Below are positions 13,464 through 27,300 of a DNA stretch of 64,000 nucleotides, in pieces. The position numbers and the translations under genes are program-made. The notes below the pieces were generated by a model that made no database searches, was not told the origin of the DNA, and saw nothing but the letters and a program-made list of their open reading frames with translations. Origin of the DNA: Syngnathus acus. Its lineage: Eukaryota > Chordata > Actinopteri > Syngnathiformes > Syngnathidae. Each line of letters opens with the position of its first letter. The stretch's first letter is position 1. Where the stretch lies: the NCBI RefSeq assembly GCF_901709675.1, contig NC_051094.1:4925001-4989000 (forward strand). The letters run 5' to 3'.

Positions 13464-16400
13464 TTATTTGGGATTGAGTGCCCCGGCCTCCATTTTGGTG
13501 GTGCTGCTGCGACCCCAGCAGCCCGCCGTGATGCTCATGCTGCGCTGTGCCGCCCCCTGGCTGTGGGCGTGGCCGGCTCCACGCTCACCGTCCGACTGAC
13601 TCTGCGTACGCTCGGGACGGCTGTGGACGCCGCCGACGCCACCCGCCGTGGGCGAGCTGGGTGCGGGCTGCGAGGAGATGGTGCGCAACAGGTGGTTGCG
13701 TTTGCGCAAGAACTCGCTGTTGGCGCCCAGGCCGAAGCTGCCCTTGCGCAGGACCATGCGGGTGCTGCTGGACTTGGCCGGGCGTGAGCGGCGGTTGTGC
13801 TCAAGCTGGGACAGGTGGGACGCGTAACCCTCCGTGATGAACTGTCGACACGAAAAATATGATACTCTTCATACGAGTAGTGGAGCCTAACCCTAGTTTG
13901 AAACCCTCATTTGAAACCCTAACCCTAGTTTGAAATGCTAACCCTTGTTTGAATGTCAAATACTTTTCATAAAGTCATGCATTTTCCAAAAAAGCTTGAA
14001 TCCAAAATTTGTTCAAATTGCAACACAAACAGCTTGCCTATACTACCTGACACTGGTGCTGCATCTTCTTGGAGGGTCTACCAACAATGAAGATCTGCGA
14101 CGGATGCAAGTTGATGGAGCTGTACACGGAGATGTCCTTGCTGGACCCGTAGCCAGCAAATATCTTCATGTTGGCCTGACACCATGAGAAGACAATGAAC
14201 ATCGTGTACCCAGATTTGTATCCAACTGTCCAAAATGTTGACATTAAGACACACTCAGACCTCGGTCAACGACTTGAGGAAGTTGGCCTTGTGCCTGAGC
14301 GGGTCGTGCACCAGGCCGTCGCAGAAGGACACGATGCCGTGCGGGAAGTTGTGCTGTGACAACCAGGCGACCACTCTCTGCTTCTGCATATCCGGTCGGC
14401 CCGTCACGTAGATGATCAGGTAGCCCAAATCTTGCCAGTGCCTGCTCATGCACGCAAAACAATATCTTAACATTCACACAGGGGTCAAAAACAGTGAGCT
14501 CGCCGAAAAAGATTTTACCGTACGACATCCACGGCCCCCGCCCGCACTTTAGGGTCGCTGCCCATGATGGACACGCTGGCGGCGAAGGAGCCGTCGATGC
14601 TGAAAACCACAAACTCGGTGCCGCGAGGGATCACCGTCAGGTAGCTGTCGGCAAACGTGTGGTCGCCCCTGAAAAAAAAATGGAATCCATGTTTTACCTT
14701 TTACTTTGTAAGAAACGACCTATTTTTAAAATGTACGTTGGCAAAATATTTTTCTCCAGAATATTACATTTTCCTTAAAAACGAAATGGTGCAACTTTTG
14801 TTGAAAACACACATTGTGGGCTTTTTCATTGAAAATTTAAATTGACTTTTTCCAGTAAAATAAAACTCATAAAACATGTTTGACTTTTTGGGGTTGAATA
14901 AGAAATACTTTCCAAATGCGGGACATTTTCCTCAAGAAAGTACGTACAACTTTTTAAAAATGTTATTTTAAAAATATTTGACTTTCTGGACTTTTTTTTG
15001 GGGGGGGGATTATTAATAATAATAATAAATTTGACTTATAACGCACTTTACAGTTGACACCAGATCTCAAAGTGCTACTTACTAATTACTTTCTGAAAAG
15101 ATTTTGACTTATAATTTTTAGTGTGTATTTTTCCAAGAGCGGTACTTATAGCTCACCTGACAACCATCTTGACAGGGTAGACGCCGACGCCCAGACGCTT
15201 GTCGTCAGGAATGACAAAAGATACGCGGCCGCTGCTGTTGGTCACCTCGGTGTTGAAGTAAATCCATTCTCCCGACGGAGGCTGAGTCATGACGTGAAGG
15301 TCCACCTGCGGCGGCACACACATTCAACAAACACAAAAGGCACACACGCCTGAGACAAAAAGTTCCAACCTTCTCGCCGGCCAGCGTGACCATGTCGAGG
15401 GGGCCGTACATGAAGCGACCGGTCACCGTCTGCTGGCTGTCCTCGGTGAACACAGCATCGTTGACGCGGTGGTTGGCCGTCACGTTCTGTAAAAGTATGT
15501 CAATTAGTCGTTTGAAGAAGCTACTTTGCTTCAAAAGACATCCTACCCTGATCTTGACGTGAGTCCTCTTGCGCAACCACTTTTCGCGAGGTTTGGACGG
15601 CTTGAACTCGGACACTTCTTTGCCGTCCAGTTCGAGGATACTGGAGTTGTCGTGCCTCATAACCTTCAGCACACATTTGGATCATCACCTTCGGGTTGCG
15701 CGGACAGAGCGGCGAGCGACGCGTAATGCGGTCCAACCTGTCTGAGGAGGAATGACACCACGTCGGTGGACTCCCAGTAGGACGCGTGGAAAAGATGCGG
15801 CAGCGCCACAGTGGGGAAGGCGGTCAGCGCGTCGGGGCAGTAGAGTGCAAAGTCCATGCGCTTGGTGCCCCACCAGCGAGCTGCAACTGGGACGGGAACG
15901 CAATGAGTGGCGGACACACACATGCAGTCACACCATAAATCATTTGACAAAGACCAAAGCCCAGCCAGCCCATTGCCACCAATCCCAGCAGCAGGTGTTG
16001 ATCTACAGGAAGAGATTTGCGGAAGTTAAAAAAAAAAAAACACACCGAAGAATCATCAGAGACAAAAGGAAGGTTATTTGATTGAAGAGAAGATCGGCTC
16101 CTGATTGAGGAGAAGCTCCCTGAGCCTCACGGGTCCGCCGGATGCAATACCTTGGTCCACCTCCGTCTGGGAATCCAGCGAGATCAGATCGCACATGGCT
16201 CTGTGCAGGCCAGGAGACATGCAAGTGTCGGATCCTACACTTTGATTGTCGCACAGCATGGGCTCCCCATCTTTCTCGTCTGTGGGGTCTTTGAGTTTCT
16301 TGCGGGATTTGGGGGGGCTTTTCAAGAAGAATTTGTTTTGGGATGACAGGGCCAGCTGGGATAAAAGGCCAGAAATTTTGGACTGACTAAACGAGTCTGT

Positions 16401-16712
16401 CTGAGCTGAAAGGGAAAAAAAAAAAACCGTGAAAAACAAACCATGGGCGCTGCGGCGTGTCCATCTGGAAGAAAACCTCAATGGGATTTTGGTTACAATG
16501 TGTGTGCGAGTGCAAGTGGGTGGGACGTTCACACACACATACAGAAAAAGAAACCACAACAAGACTGGTTGGTCGTTGCAGCATTGGGAGAAAATGCAAG
16601 TTGCATTTAACACTCAAGACGGTGAAACAGACAACATAGCGGGCGCTCTTCTGTGGACCTCTGCCTGAACTAACAGGGTGCGGGGGTCTTCATGTCTACC
16701 TGCCTAAGCACA

Positions 16713-16794
<82 letters not shown>

Positions 16795-19700
16795 GAGACT
16801 GTGGTGGCGTTGGGCGAACACTTACTGTTGGCTATGTTGCTGGCAGTGTAACTGTCTGCCATTCCTGACACCTGGCTGGCAATGCTGACCTCACTGGCGC
16901 GCCGCTGGCCCCGGGAGAAGGGGCCCATGATGGGGGATGAGGGGTACGAACTGTCCATGAAGACACCACCATGAGACTGAACAACATCCGCTATGGAGCC
17001 GAAACAAGGGAGATCCCGTTAGACAGGGGATGAGGGTAAAGGTGAGATGGTGAAGGAGAGGTGTGTGGGGGGGGGGTCATGGTTTCAGAGGACAAGTCGT
17101 GATTTTGCTCAAGGCAAAGATCAACTTCCGATGGCCTCTGAAGCTTAATCAAAAACATGTCCACAAAACACACGATGAACACGATCACGCATCACATCGA
17201 GCAATGATGAAAGAGGAAGACAAGCGAGGATGAGGAAGGTTGAGGGGCGAACGTGACGTGACAGGAGCGGCTACACACACTCGGGAGTGGCGGGTGTAGC
17301 CTTGAGGGCGCCCTCCTGCCAGTTAAGCACGGGGACGGGGATGCACGTCTCGCTGATGGTCTCTTGACAGCGAAGCAACACGGGCGGCCCGCTGTCAAGA
17401 AGCAGCGGAGCGTTGCTCTGGACTGTCTCCACTACAGATGCCGGGTTGAGGGAAGGAAAGGAGGAAGGAAGGAAGGAAGGAAGGAAGGAAGGAAGGAAGG
17501 AAGGAAGGAAGGAAGGAAGGAAGGAAGGAAGGAAGGAAGGAAGGAAGGAAGGAAGGACAAGGAAGACACAAAAACATATGAAGCAAGAACAAAAGACAAA
17601 AGAAAGAGTCAAGCCCTGAGTGGAGCCCATGTTTTTTGCAAGCGTCTCGATTCAACGACAGAAATGGAACGGTACAGAGCTCCCAATACTCAAAGGACGC
17701 CAAGGTACAGATGGTCCAACACTTGAACAAACCTGCGTCGTGTTAAATGCTTTCCACAAGTTACACGCCAAAGGATTCTCATTTTGACACCGATAACCAA
17801 AACTGTCGGCCGTGACGAGCGGTCCACACATGAACCCTTTTGCAGGACTCTGACCACATTTGGCTTCCCAACAAACACACACAGACACACACAGAAGAAA
17901 AATGCTGCATTTTTCTTTGGAGACAATGCTCATTGTAGTGTGACAGAGATGAAATGCAGGATGACACCCACATGTGACAAAGGTGTGAGTGTGCGTGTAT
18001 GGTAAGCACGTGGCCGTAAGACTCACCCAGCAGAGTGGAATTTCCGTCCCCTAGAGGGAAGCGTTGGTAGCGCGGCACATTGAAGGGAGGCAACAGGTGG
18101 AACTTCTTCTCCAGAAGAGGCTCCAGGCGCGAGGCGGAAGGATCGGCCGGATGAAACAAGTTGTATACCTGCTGACATGCGGGTCGGAGCTGGGCCACTG
18201 CGAGGGCAAAGGGGGGGGAGGGGAAGTTTGCCATTCACTTTATTTGTTCTCTTGACCATAACACGCTCGTTTTTATACCGTCCAGCATGGGGATGACCGT
18301 CTTTCTCAGGGCTAGCACCAGACCCAACGGCGAGCCGAAGAGGAAAAAGTCAGAGACTTCAAAGTCCAGTTTGCCCAACGCGCTTCCGTCGAGCATGGTG
18401 CTGCTGCTGGACCTGCGCGATGCCCCGTCACCCCGCAGGATGCTGGAGTGCAAGCTGCGAGGACATTGCAAAGTCAACTCATTTGAAAGAGGGCCAAAGC
18501 GTGATTTTGTCCACGGTGGTACCTGGACAGGAAAGCCTGGTGCTGCTTGATGGTGTCCAGCTCGTAGGTGGACGAGTCACTTCTCTTGCGCTGCAGCTGA
18601 TGCTTCTTGCTCTCGTCGCTCGAGATGCTTCGCGGGATGTCAATGTTGCTGCGACTTAGATGCCGGCTGCCTTCCAGGGTGGGTGAAGCCGACCCCTGCC
18701 CGCAGTTGATAATGGTGCCCGGCGACAGGAGGTCCTGGTCCTGCCAAAAAAAAAAAAAATCCATTGAGTGAGTGGATATTGAGAGGTTTGCGAGGTATTG
18801 AGCACCTGTACGCTGACGAGACTGCCCCTCCGGCTGCTGTTCTGGCTTTCGTTGACAGTCTGGGTGCTGCTGCACAGAGCGTCGAACCCGAGTATTCCTC
18901 CCACACAGTCCCCGACGAGGCAGACCTACAGAAATCGCAAAGGACATCAGAGCACAGAAATTTCTCAGCTATAATAGCCGTCAATTCACTTCCTTGACAC
19001 CGATTCCTATTCCTCTGGTAGCATATTTTGTTTGTTTTAAAAGAGAATAAAAAAATATGGCTAAAAAACCAACCTGGCCGGAGAAGGCGGCGCCGTCCAG
19101 AGATTTGATGAAATCGGCGTAGACCTGATTGGCTCTGACGATGACGGTGGCCACGGCTTCCTGGTACTGAGGCGCAGACGTGGCCAGCAGGGGGAGGGCC
19201 GCCAGCGGGATGTGATCTTGGCTGCTGGACAGACAGCCTTCGTCGTAGCCGTACGGACTCAGGCTGCCCCGGCAAGACAAAGAGCGCATGCTCAGCAATT
19301 TTTAAATACATTTTTCAGTTTTTTTCTTTTACTATATACATTTGGAAACAAATTAGTATTTTTTTTCACTCCTCAAAATAATCCTCTTATTTCAATCTCA
19401 GCTACATTTTGTACACTGCTGATTTCTAGTAGTAAGTGATGAAACCGGACAAAGACAGAATGAGGTTAGACGACGCAACGCTAACTCACTTGGACACCAG
19501 GGAGAAGGCTTCGGCACAGATGGCGGGACACGGAACCAGGCGGACGGCGAGGCGGCCCAGAGCCGCCGGGTAGTGGACGCGCATGACGGAATCGAAGGCG
19601 GCGCCGATGGTGTTGACGTCGGCCTGCTTGCCGCTGTGTTCGCCGCCGCCCGTGTCCAGGATGTTGCCACCGTGGAGCACCAGGATGAGCACGTGGATCT

Positions 19701-21347
19701 TGGAGGGCTGCAGGCACTGCTGGGACGAGCTGTCCTGCGGAGCGGAGACGGACATCAGGTACAACTGGAGAACACCTGGTGCTCGTTCTCTGCATCGCAT
19801 TAGGAAATGATGTTTGTAATGTTGGGGGGGGGGGGGGTGCAACAAGTGGGATTTGTACAATAAAGTCTTATGGGTTATTAGGGGTAACCAAACTTTGACG
19901 TCTATAACCGTCAATGGCACTGAATGAGTTAAGATAACATAACACAAGATGTAGCAAAAAGTGCCACAGTTGCCAGAAAACGGCACAGGGTTTGGGTAAG
20001 GCTGGGTCGGGGTTGGGCAGGAACTACGGATTGGCTTCACAAGGGGGGTAGGGTCACTCGGGATTTTAGGTTTCCGTGGGAAACTAGAGGGGTGGGCTCA
20101 CAGGAAACTGGGTGTGAGCTACTTACGGACTGGTGCCGCGTTATTGTGATGCTGGGAATGGGAGCGCTATCGGCTGGGACCCTAAAGGAGGCTCGCATCT
20201 GAACACAAGAGGACACAGACGCTCAAGGATGGACCGGATGGAAAACCGTTTGAGCATCTAGTCCATCTCCTTTATGGCCTTTGCACTCGGACGCTCTTTG
20301 TCCTCTCCACATTAGTACAACTCAGTGCCCGAGTTGAACGACTGTCTTTTCAATCCAAATATCATAGGGGGGAAGAAAAATGCTGATGAAAATTCATTAG
20401 ATGTTCCCTTCAAGACAGTACCTCATCTAGTCGTTCCCCGCCGGCCGTCCTGTCGTAGTCCACCGTCATGTCGCCTGCAAATACGCCAAAGAAAGCTGTC
20501 ACGGCCAGGCCGTCCTCCTCACCAATCATATCGCCGTGTCATCGTTTTCTTCGTCTTACCGGCGGTTTCTTCCATGTCGGGAGCCTCGATTTTGTCCATG
20601 AGGTCGTTGGAATTCCACTTGGTGATTTGCTTGGGTAAGACCTCCTCGCTATCTGAGAAATCCTCTGCGACACACACATAAATACAAAAGAGAAAAAACA
20701 TTTAGTAACTACAATTGCACTACTACGCCACCGTAACAGAGTGGCGCTGTTTTAGGAAGCCACTCGTAGAACTTTCAAAGAAGAAGACAGAGTTTCTTTT
20801 GGACCCAAGCACGCTGGACTTCTCAGAAAACAACCGCTTCCTCGATTTTGGGCCAGGAAAAAAAAGTATAGACTATGATAGTGTAGCTTTGTGGTTTCTT
20901 TTAAGTTGTCATTTCTATTCATTTATTTTGTGATTTATATTGTGTTGTATTTAACTTGAAAGAGCTTCCAGAGAGATAACATAATGCTTATAGGCATATA
21001 TTTTCTATCCTCTGAAGAACAACTAGTATCACTGCAGCAGCTTACGGAGGAGCGAGGAGCTCTTATATTGAATATCACCAGTGTTGCTTAAGTTATGGCA
21101 TGTAAAAATGTTTGTCATGATGTTCTTCTGCCATTGATAAACACAAAGGAAACGGGTAAACAAACTTCATGCATGAGTCACTTTTCATTAGAATTTATTT
21201 GCTTAATGTTTCATGCCATTGATTCAATTATCTACCTCTTGTTCATTCATTTCCAAAATTATTTTTGCTGTTGGGCAGAATCATCGCATATCCAAAAGCA
21301 CCGCTTTTGATGGGGGACGGCATCTTGCTTGAGTTGCCTCTCTCTCA

Positions 21348-21381
<34 letters not shown>

Positions 21382-24300
21382 GCACGCACGCTAATGTTGC
21401 ACCCTTAAGGACAAATAAAACAGGTCTTGTAATGTTCTCCTTCATCGTCATTGAAACGTCATTGAAACGATGCCAACAAACAATAAGGAAGGTTTTATTG
21501 CTCGCTGAGGTGTATGTATCATGGGAGAGAGTGTGTGATTTATGAACATTTGACATTCCAACCAGCTAGTTGGCCTGAGTCCTGGGACAAAGTCATCCGG
21601 CAGGGTGGAAGGACGTAGGAGGTGCATAGGAAGGAGGAGGAGGAGGTTTATTTCAACTGCAGCCCAAAGCATGCTGGGTATCTGGGAAGCTTAAGAACTG
21701 ATCTGTGGTTAGAGAGATGCATGCGAGTCAGCTTCCTGGAAAAGGGCTCGGGTGAAAACACGTCTATGTATAGACAGGCGCTCGCTTTTCTGTATGATCC
21801 CATACAAGAACTGTGGAAATTGTTCCAATGGTCACGTTTAGTGTCTTACCGTGAGCGTCGAAGAACTCTTCGTCCGAGCTGTCGTCCGAGTCCCGCGCGA
21901 TACTCTGCATCCTCCACTCTGAAATGCTGTGTCGGGACGGGCTCACTGGCGAGAGACAAACATTTGGATGTTTACAATAAAACGCCACGGGGTATAAATC
22001 CACAATTTTGAAACACAGTGAAAAAATGACATATTTCATTGTTTTGCATTTTTCACATTTAAACATCTTGGTACAAGGTACCGAGGTACTTTATGCAGGT
22101 GTTGTGTCGGAGTAAATTTCTTGGTATTGGTGCACAAAACACCCATTTAAAAATACAGTGGGAGAGATTTTGCATTTTCCATCTTATTTTAACACACTCT
22201 CCCAACCTAGCACAAAGAAATATTGCACCACCGGCTTCCACTCCCACACATGGGGTGTTATATAAACACGCAACAACCCAGCACAGCTCCCAGGCAGCGA
22301 GACTGCGGCATGCTGGGAAAAACAGAGGAAATTGGCAGGTCTGGTCCATCATGGTGGAGCGGTTGCAGTTGGAGCTGGTCTGAGATGTCACGCCGCTTCT
22401 AAAAATAGGCATGCGAGGACCCACGAGTGCATGTGTGCGAGTCTGGGCACAGGTGGCAGACCCCCCACCCCCCCACAGCCAGTGAGCTGCTGCTGTGGTT
22501 GCTAAAAATAGCACAGTTGTAATCCAACAGGTTACATACAGTTATGTAATACAGTGAAGCCATGTCAATTTGAGGTTGATTGACTTTGGCCATTTTACAA
22601 AAATGACATATACTATCTAATATTTAACATTTACATCTTAGTCATTCGTGATCATTTTAAAATATTCTAATGTAATATTTATTGGAATACACTGAAATAT
22701 TATTCATTGCCTCTTTCATATATATTATATATATATATATATATTATATATTTATTATATCATATATGTATATATTATATATATATATATATATTATAAT
22801 ATTTTGAATTTAATAATGCATATATATATATTTAAATACACTAAAATAATTTGAATATTTTTAATATACAGTAGTAAAAATTTATATTCATTTTAAACAA
22901 AGAATGTAATGCTTAATATAACATAAATATGAATAAATCATTAATTTTTAAAAAAATACTATACTGATATAGAAAACTAACAATAGAGAGAATGAGACTC
23001 GCACCTCCTCGTTTTGAGGAGCGGGAGGAGCGGGAGGAGGTGGACCACTGCTTGGTGAGCACGCCGCGAGGCTGCAGCGTGTTGGTAGCCGAGCCGCTGA
23101 CCGTCACCTCCGCCTCTGCCGCCTCCTTGGCCTCCTGCTCCTTGACCGCAGGCGGCGTGTCCCCGTTGGCTTCGGTGGCCTCCTCCACCTGGCAGAACTG
23201 CGCCATCTTCTTGGCCAGGGTCAGCTGGGTCTCCAGCTCCAGCTGCCTGATGTCTTCCATGGTCAGACCGTACCACTCGTCTTGCCAGCACCAGGCCTGC
23301 CGGTGGGCGCGTACCATTACCTTTCTTAGTCCTAGGAGAAAGGAATACAACAAGATTGTCATTGAAAAGCTTGTATCTTGAAAAACTCCACACCTGGGTC
23401 ACTCGAATCTCAAGACATCACTGTATATACAACTTCAGAAAAATACGAACCAACATCATGGATGAATCTCTCAATCTTGGACTGCATTCCCCAGTAGCGG
23501 AATTCCACCTTGCACAGCTTGTAGGCGCACATGATGGGCATCCTGCCCGGGTTGTTGTTGTACTCTTCTATCCAGTCGTCCAGCAGGGGGCCCCGCTGGG
23601 TCTTGGCCGACTTGTACAGCCGCGGGTCCTCCTCTGCCTTGTACTCGTGGGGAGCGATGGCTTCCGTTACTATATCAATAGGGTCTGCCGTTTGAAAAAA
23701 AAAAATATATATATATATATATATACATACACACACACACACACACACGTTTTTTAGCCACTTAAAAAGGTCATTTTTTCAAAACTAATAAAATAATTTA
23801 AAAGAAATGCTGTATATTTTGAACATCATAATAAACACTAGATACATCTTTATAAAAATACTTTATGGTTAAGAATAGCAATACTGTTTAGTTTTTTAAT
23901 TCCATAAATTTTTTTCCAGATATCCTTAAATATTTTAAAAATAAAAATGCATTTAGTAAAAATTTTGATTAAAAAAATAATATCAATACTCCCAAAACAA
24001 AATGAATATTTTTTCAAATAATTTTTAGAAATGTATTGCAGTAGCAGCTGTTGGCCACATGAGGGCCTCATCAGCAACTCATGTGGAAAACGATTTGATT
24101 TGAAGTCAATATTGCCCATCCCTATGCGGAGTCAGTGCAGAAAATGCAGCATGAAAAATGTTTGTTGACAAGTAAACACTTTGCGGCCTTACCGACTGTC
24201 CTCTGCCTTTTGTCGGCGGCCGACATATTGAAAACGTCCGGCTGGTTGCCGGTGTCGCTCATGTAGTACGTCTCGATGTCGATGGAGAACTTCTCCACGA

Positions 24301-27300
24301 AGGGACACGTGTACCTGGATGGAGCACACGATGGTGCTTAATGATGTAGCTTCGGACAACTCTTTTCTCATATTACTATTGTTTTTAAATATACGACTTT
24401 ACTTAAAAATATATCATTTGATTCTTGTAAGATTTATCACAATTATGCTCACCGCGTGCGGGTGTAAGGGTAAGCATTCCAAGACTCCTCTTCCACCCTC
24501 AGCGCCGCTTTGGGCAGGATGGAGCGGAACCAGCTGGGAATGTGCATGCCAATGTGGTAAACCTTGTGGGTGTATTGGCCAGTGCCGCCCGGTCCGTCCG
24601 TGTACGGTTTGTTCTTTAGGATTTCCACGCCGCTGCCCTCGCCGCAGCTCTCCTCGCGGCTCTTTTTCTGCCATAACGAGAAATAAAAAGTCAACACAAA
24701 ACAGATGATTTGGGAAAAATATGACTTCTGTCACCAGTTATCCATAAAAGGGTTTGTCGTTGAAGATGTTGGCTCCAAATATTTTTGGGTCATTTTTAAT
24801 ACTGCGCCGCAAGGAACTGGCATTTGGAGCTCTCCTCTGTCCCCAACTATGGTTTCGTTGCCCTAAAAACAGTCCCCGTACATTTTGCGTCTGGGTGGTG
24901 TGAGCCGGGCTGCGTCTGCGTTGCTGTAGAGCGCGGCGCCTGCGGCTAATGAATGACCTGTCATCGGTAACGAGGTCTGCTACGCCGGACGCTCAGTGTT
25001 CTCCTCCTCCTCCGGCAAACTGGACTGATTCATCGCACGGCTTCTCCTTTCCCTAAATTGACTGCAGGAATCAGGTCTGGCAATTAACTCCCTACTTGCT
25101 GCAACAATAAATGCAGCACAATGTTACACACAAGCAGACACAAAACCTAACAACATTTGGAGACATCTATTCTTTATCCTCTGCAAAGAAGGAATATTGA
25201 TACGGCTTACTAAGGAGTTTTGACCAACACTGAACTATATTACAAGGCGCTATTTCCTTCTGAATTATTAAAAAAAAAAAATTATAGTATTTTTTGTAAA
25301 TGTCATTTGCGGTCATAAAAAATAAAAAAAAATGTGGGGAAAAAACAATTGCTTCCACTGTAAAGCCCATGTCACGTTTTGGCCAAGACGTCATCACTAA
25401 AACAGTGTCGACGCGAAAGGCATCAGCTGTACAGCTGTCAGGGAGTTACAGCGTGTTTGTTTTTTTTCTTTTCTGCAAGTTAGTTGATGGAGATTGAGAT
25501 GCAGAGGCGCAGCGGCGACCATATTTCATTTCTCACCCAAACCCGACAGCGGCCAGGCTGAATTTAAAATGAGTCGTCACAGAGGACGAAAGCGGGAAGA
25601 AGGGACGGGAACAGAGACGCTCTGACGAAGCAGCAGAGGCCTATATTTGCTGCTGTTGCCGTGGCAACCAGGCTACATCAGGAGATGGCAAACTTTGGTG
25701 CGCTAGGGAGAAATTGGACATTTTCAGGGATGAGGTTAAAAAAAATATCACAAATATAAACTAATGATCAATGGATTTAATGAAGTGTAATATATTTTTA
25801 CTCACAATAAGTTTTACAATTACTTGACAAAACTAATTAAAACTTTTGTAGTGTACATGTAAAATTAGTACTTGTACTAGTTTTGTTTCATATAGAATAA
25901 ATTGACCGTTTTTGTAAAAAAAAAAGATGAATGTACTGCATGAACTAAATGGTACTTTACGATTTCTAATTATTTAATCAAATTAAAAAAAGTTAATAAA
26001 TACTTTTGATATCGCTATTTTTTCCCATTATTCACAATAAAAAACTACATCATGACTTGAGCTATATTGATACAAAATAAGTTAAAAATGGACAAATACA
26101 CATTAATAAGCCAATTATAAAGGTGAAAGAAACCACAAAATTATTGCAGCAAGTATTTCAGGACGTTTGATAATGTAAATGCTGGGCGACCAAACGTCAA
26201 CCAAACCCACGCCCCAATTTTCCTTCCATCCCTTTCGCTCTCTCTTTCTCTCTCTCACTTTTTTGCCATCAACCCCTCCTGACCGCGCTGGCACATTGCT
26301 GCTAGTGATGTCACCGTTGCCATGGAGACGGCAGCCTCCCAACAACGAGGCGGTGCGGGTCAGGGGGAAAGGTAACTACAGGCCACTGGCGTTACAGACT
26401 CCGCTCCTTTACATGCTCGACGCGTCGGTATGCAAAACATCAGCGAGGAAAAAAAAAAAAAAAAAAGTACAGCAATCCCGGAACCGTTTTTGCATACTCG
26501 AGTACATGCTAACCGCTTTTGGAGCTGATGACTCACGTTCCCGACCAGCTAGATTTCGTGAAGTTGTCGTAGTGAACTGCGGGTCAAAGTGTTTCCATAG
26601 TTATCGAACCCAATTGAGGCATAAACGCACTTTCATATTGATTTGCGTTTATTTTAGCTTATTAAAAAAAAATACACGAGAAGAGGACTTTGTAAAAAAA
26701 TACTTGCACATTTAATCGCAATCACAACGCAAAAAAATAAATAAATTCAATACTGAATTATTTTTCAAAACTGTTCAGCCCTGAATGCTCCATTGGGGTT
26801 TTTGTCAGTAAAAATGTCTCCAAGGTAAAAAGGGTAGACTGTCGAGAAAGTAGAGCCGCTGTTAAATAATGCAGACCGTTATGACGAGTCGGCCTTTCTC
26901 CTGGGTGTGTAGCGGATCAGCTGGCAGCACCGCTGGATTAAAATAAATCCTCCAGCATGTGCGCGCACCAAATGAGGAGGAAAAAAAAAATGCAGGTTTT
27001 TTTTTTTTTTTGCTGGATATCAAATCCGAGGTGGCCACCTCCGCCTAATTTTGGGCTTCTTTCAGCTTGGACAACTTCGAACATCATGAAAGATGATATT
27101 GTGCAAATTTCCCATCCCCGTATGAGCAAAATTGTATATGCAAGTGATTTTTTTTTTTTTACCATTACGATAAAACATGCGTATCCCTCCTCTCGCTCCC
27201 CCACCCAGTTACGAGTTTTGTTTAACAAAATTCTTCCAAAAAGAGGCCTCAAGTTGTTTATTGCCACTCCCGGTGACATTTGCTGTCAAACTAAAAATTT

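Noticed and set aside
13880-13950. Interstitial telomere
   Set aside because: Only two or three diverged CCCTAA units, interrupted by AGTTTGAAA.
17364-17730. Open frames rich in Lys-Glu-Gly-Arg or Leu-Pro-Ser-Phe repeats
   Set aside because: They read through the GGAA microsatellite and the edge of PITPNM2 exon 16; only the exon part is coding.
26179-26715. 178-codon open frame in the first coding intron of PITPNM2
   Set aside because: Low-complexity composition with poly-Lys from an A run, no family resemblance and no splice context.
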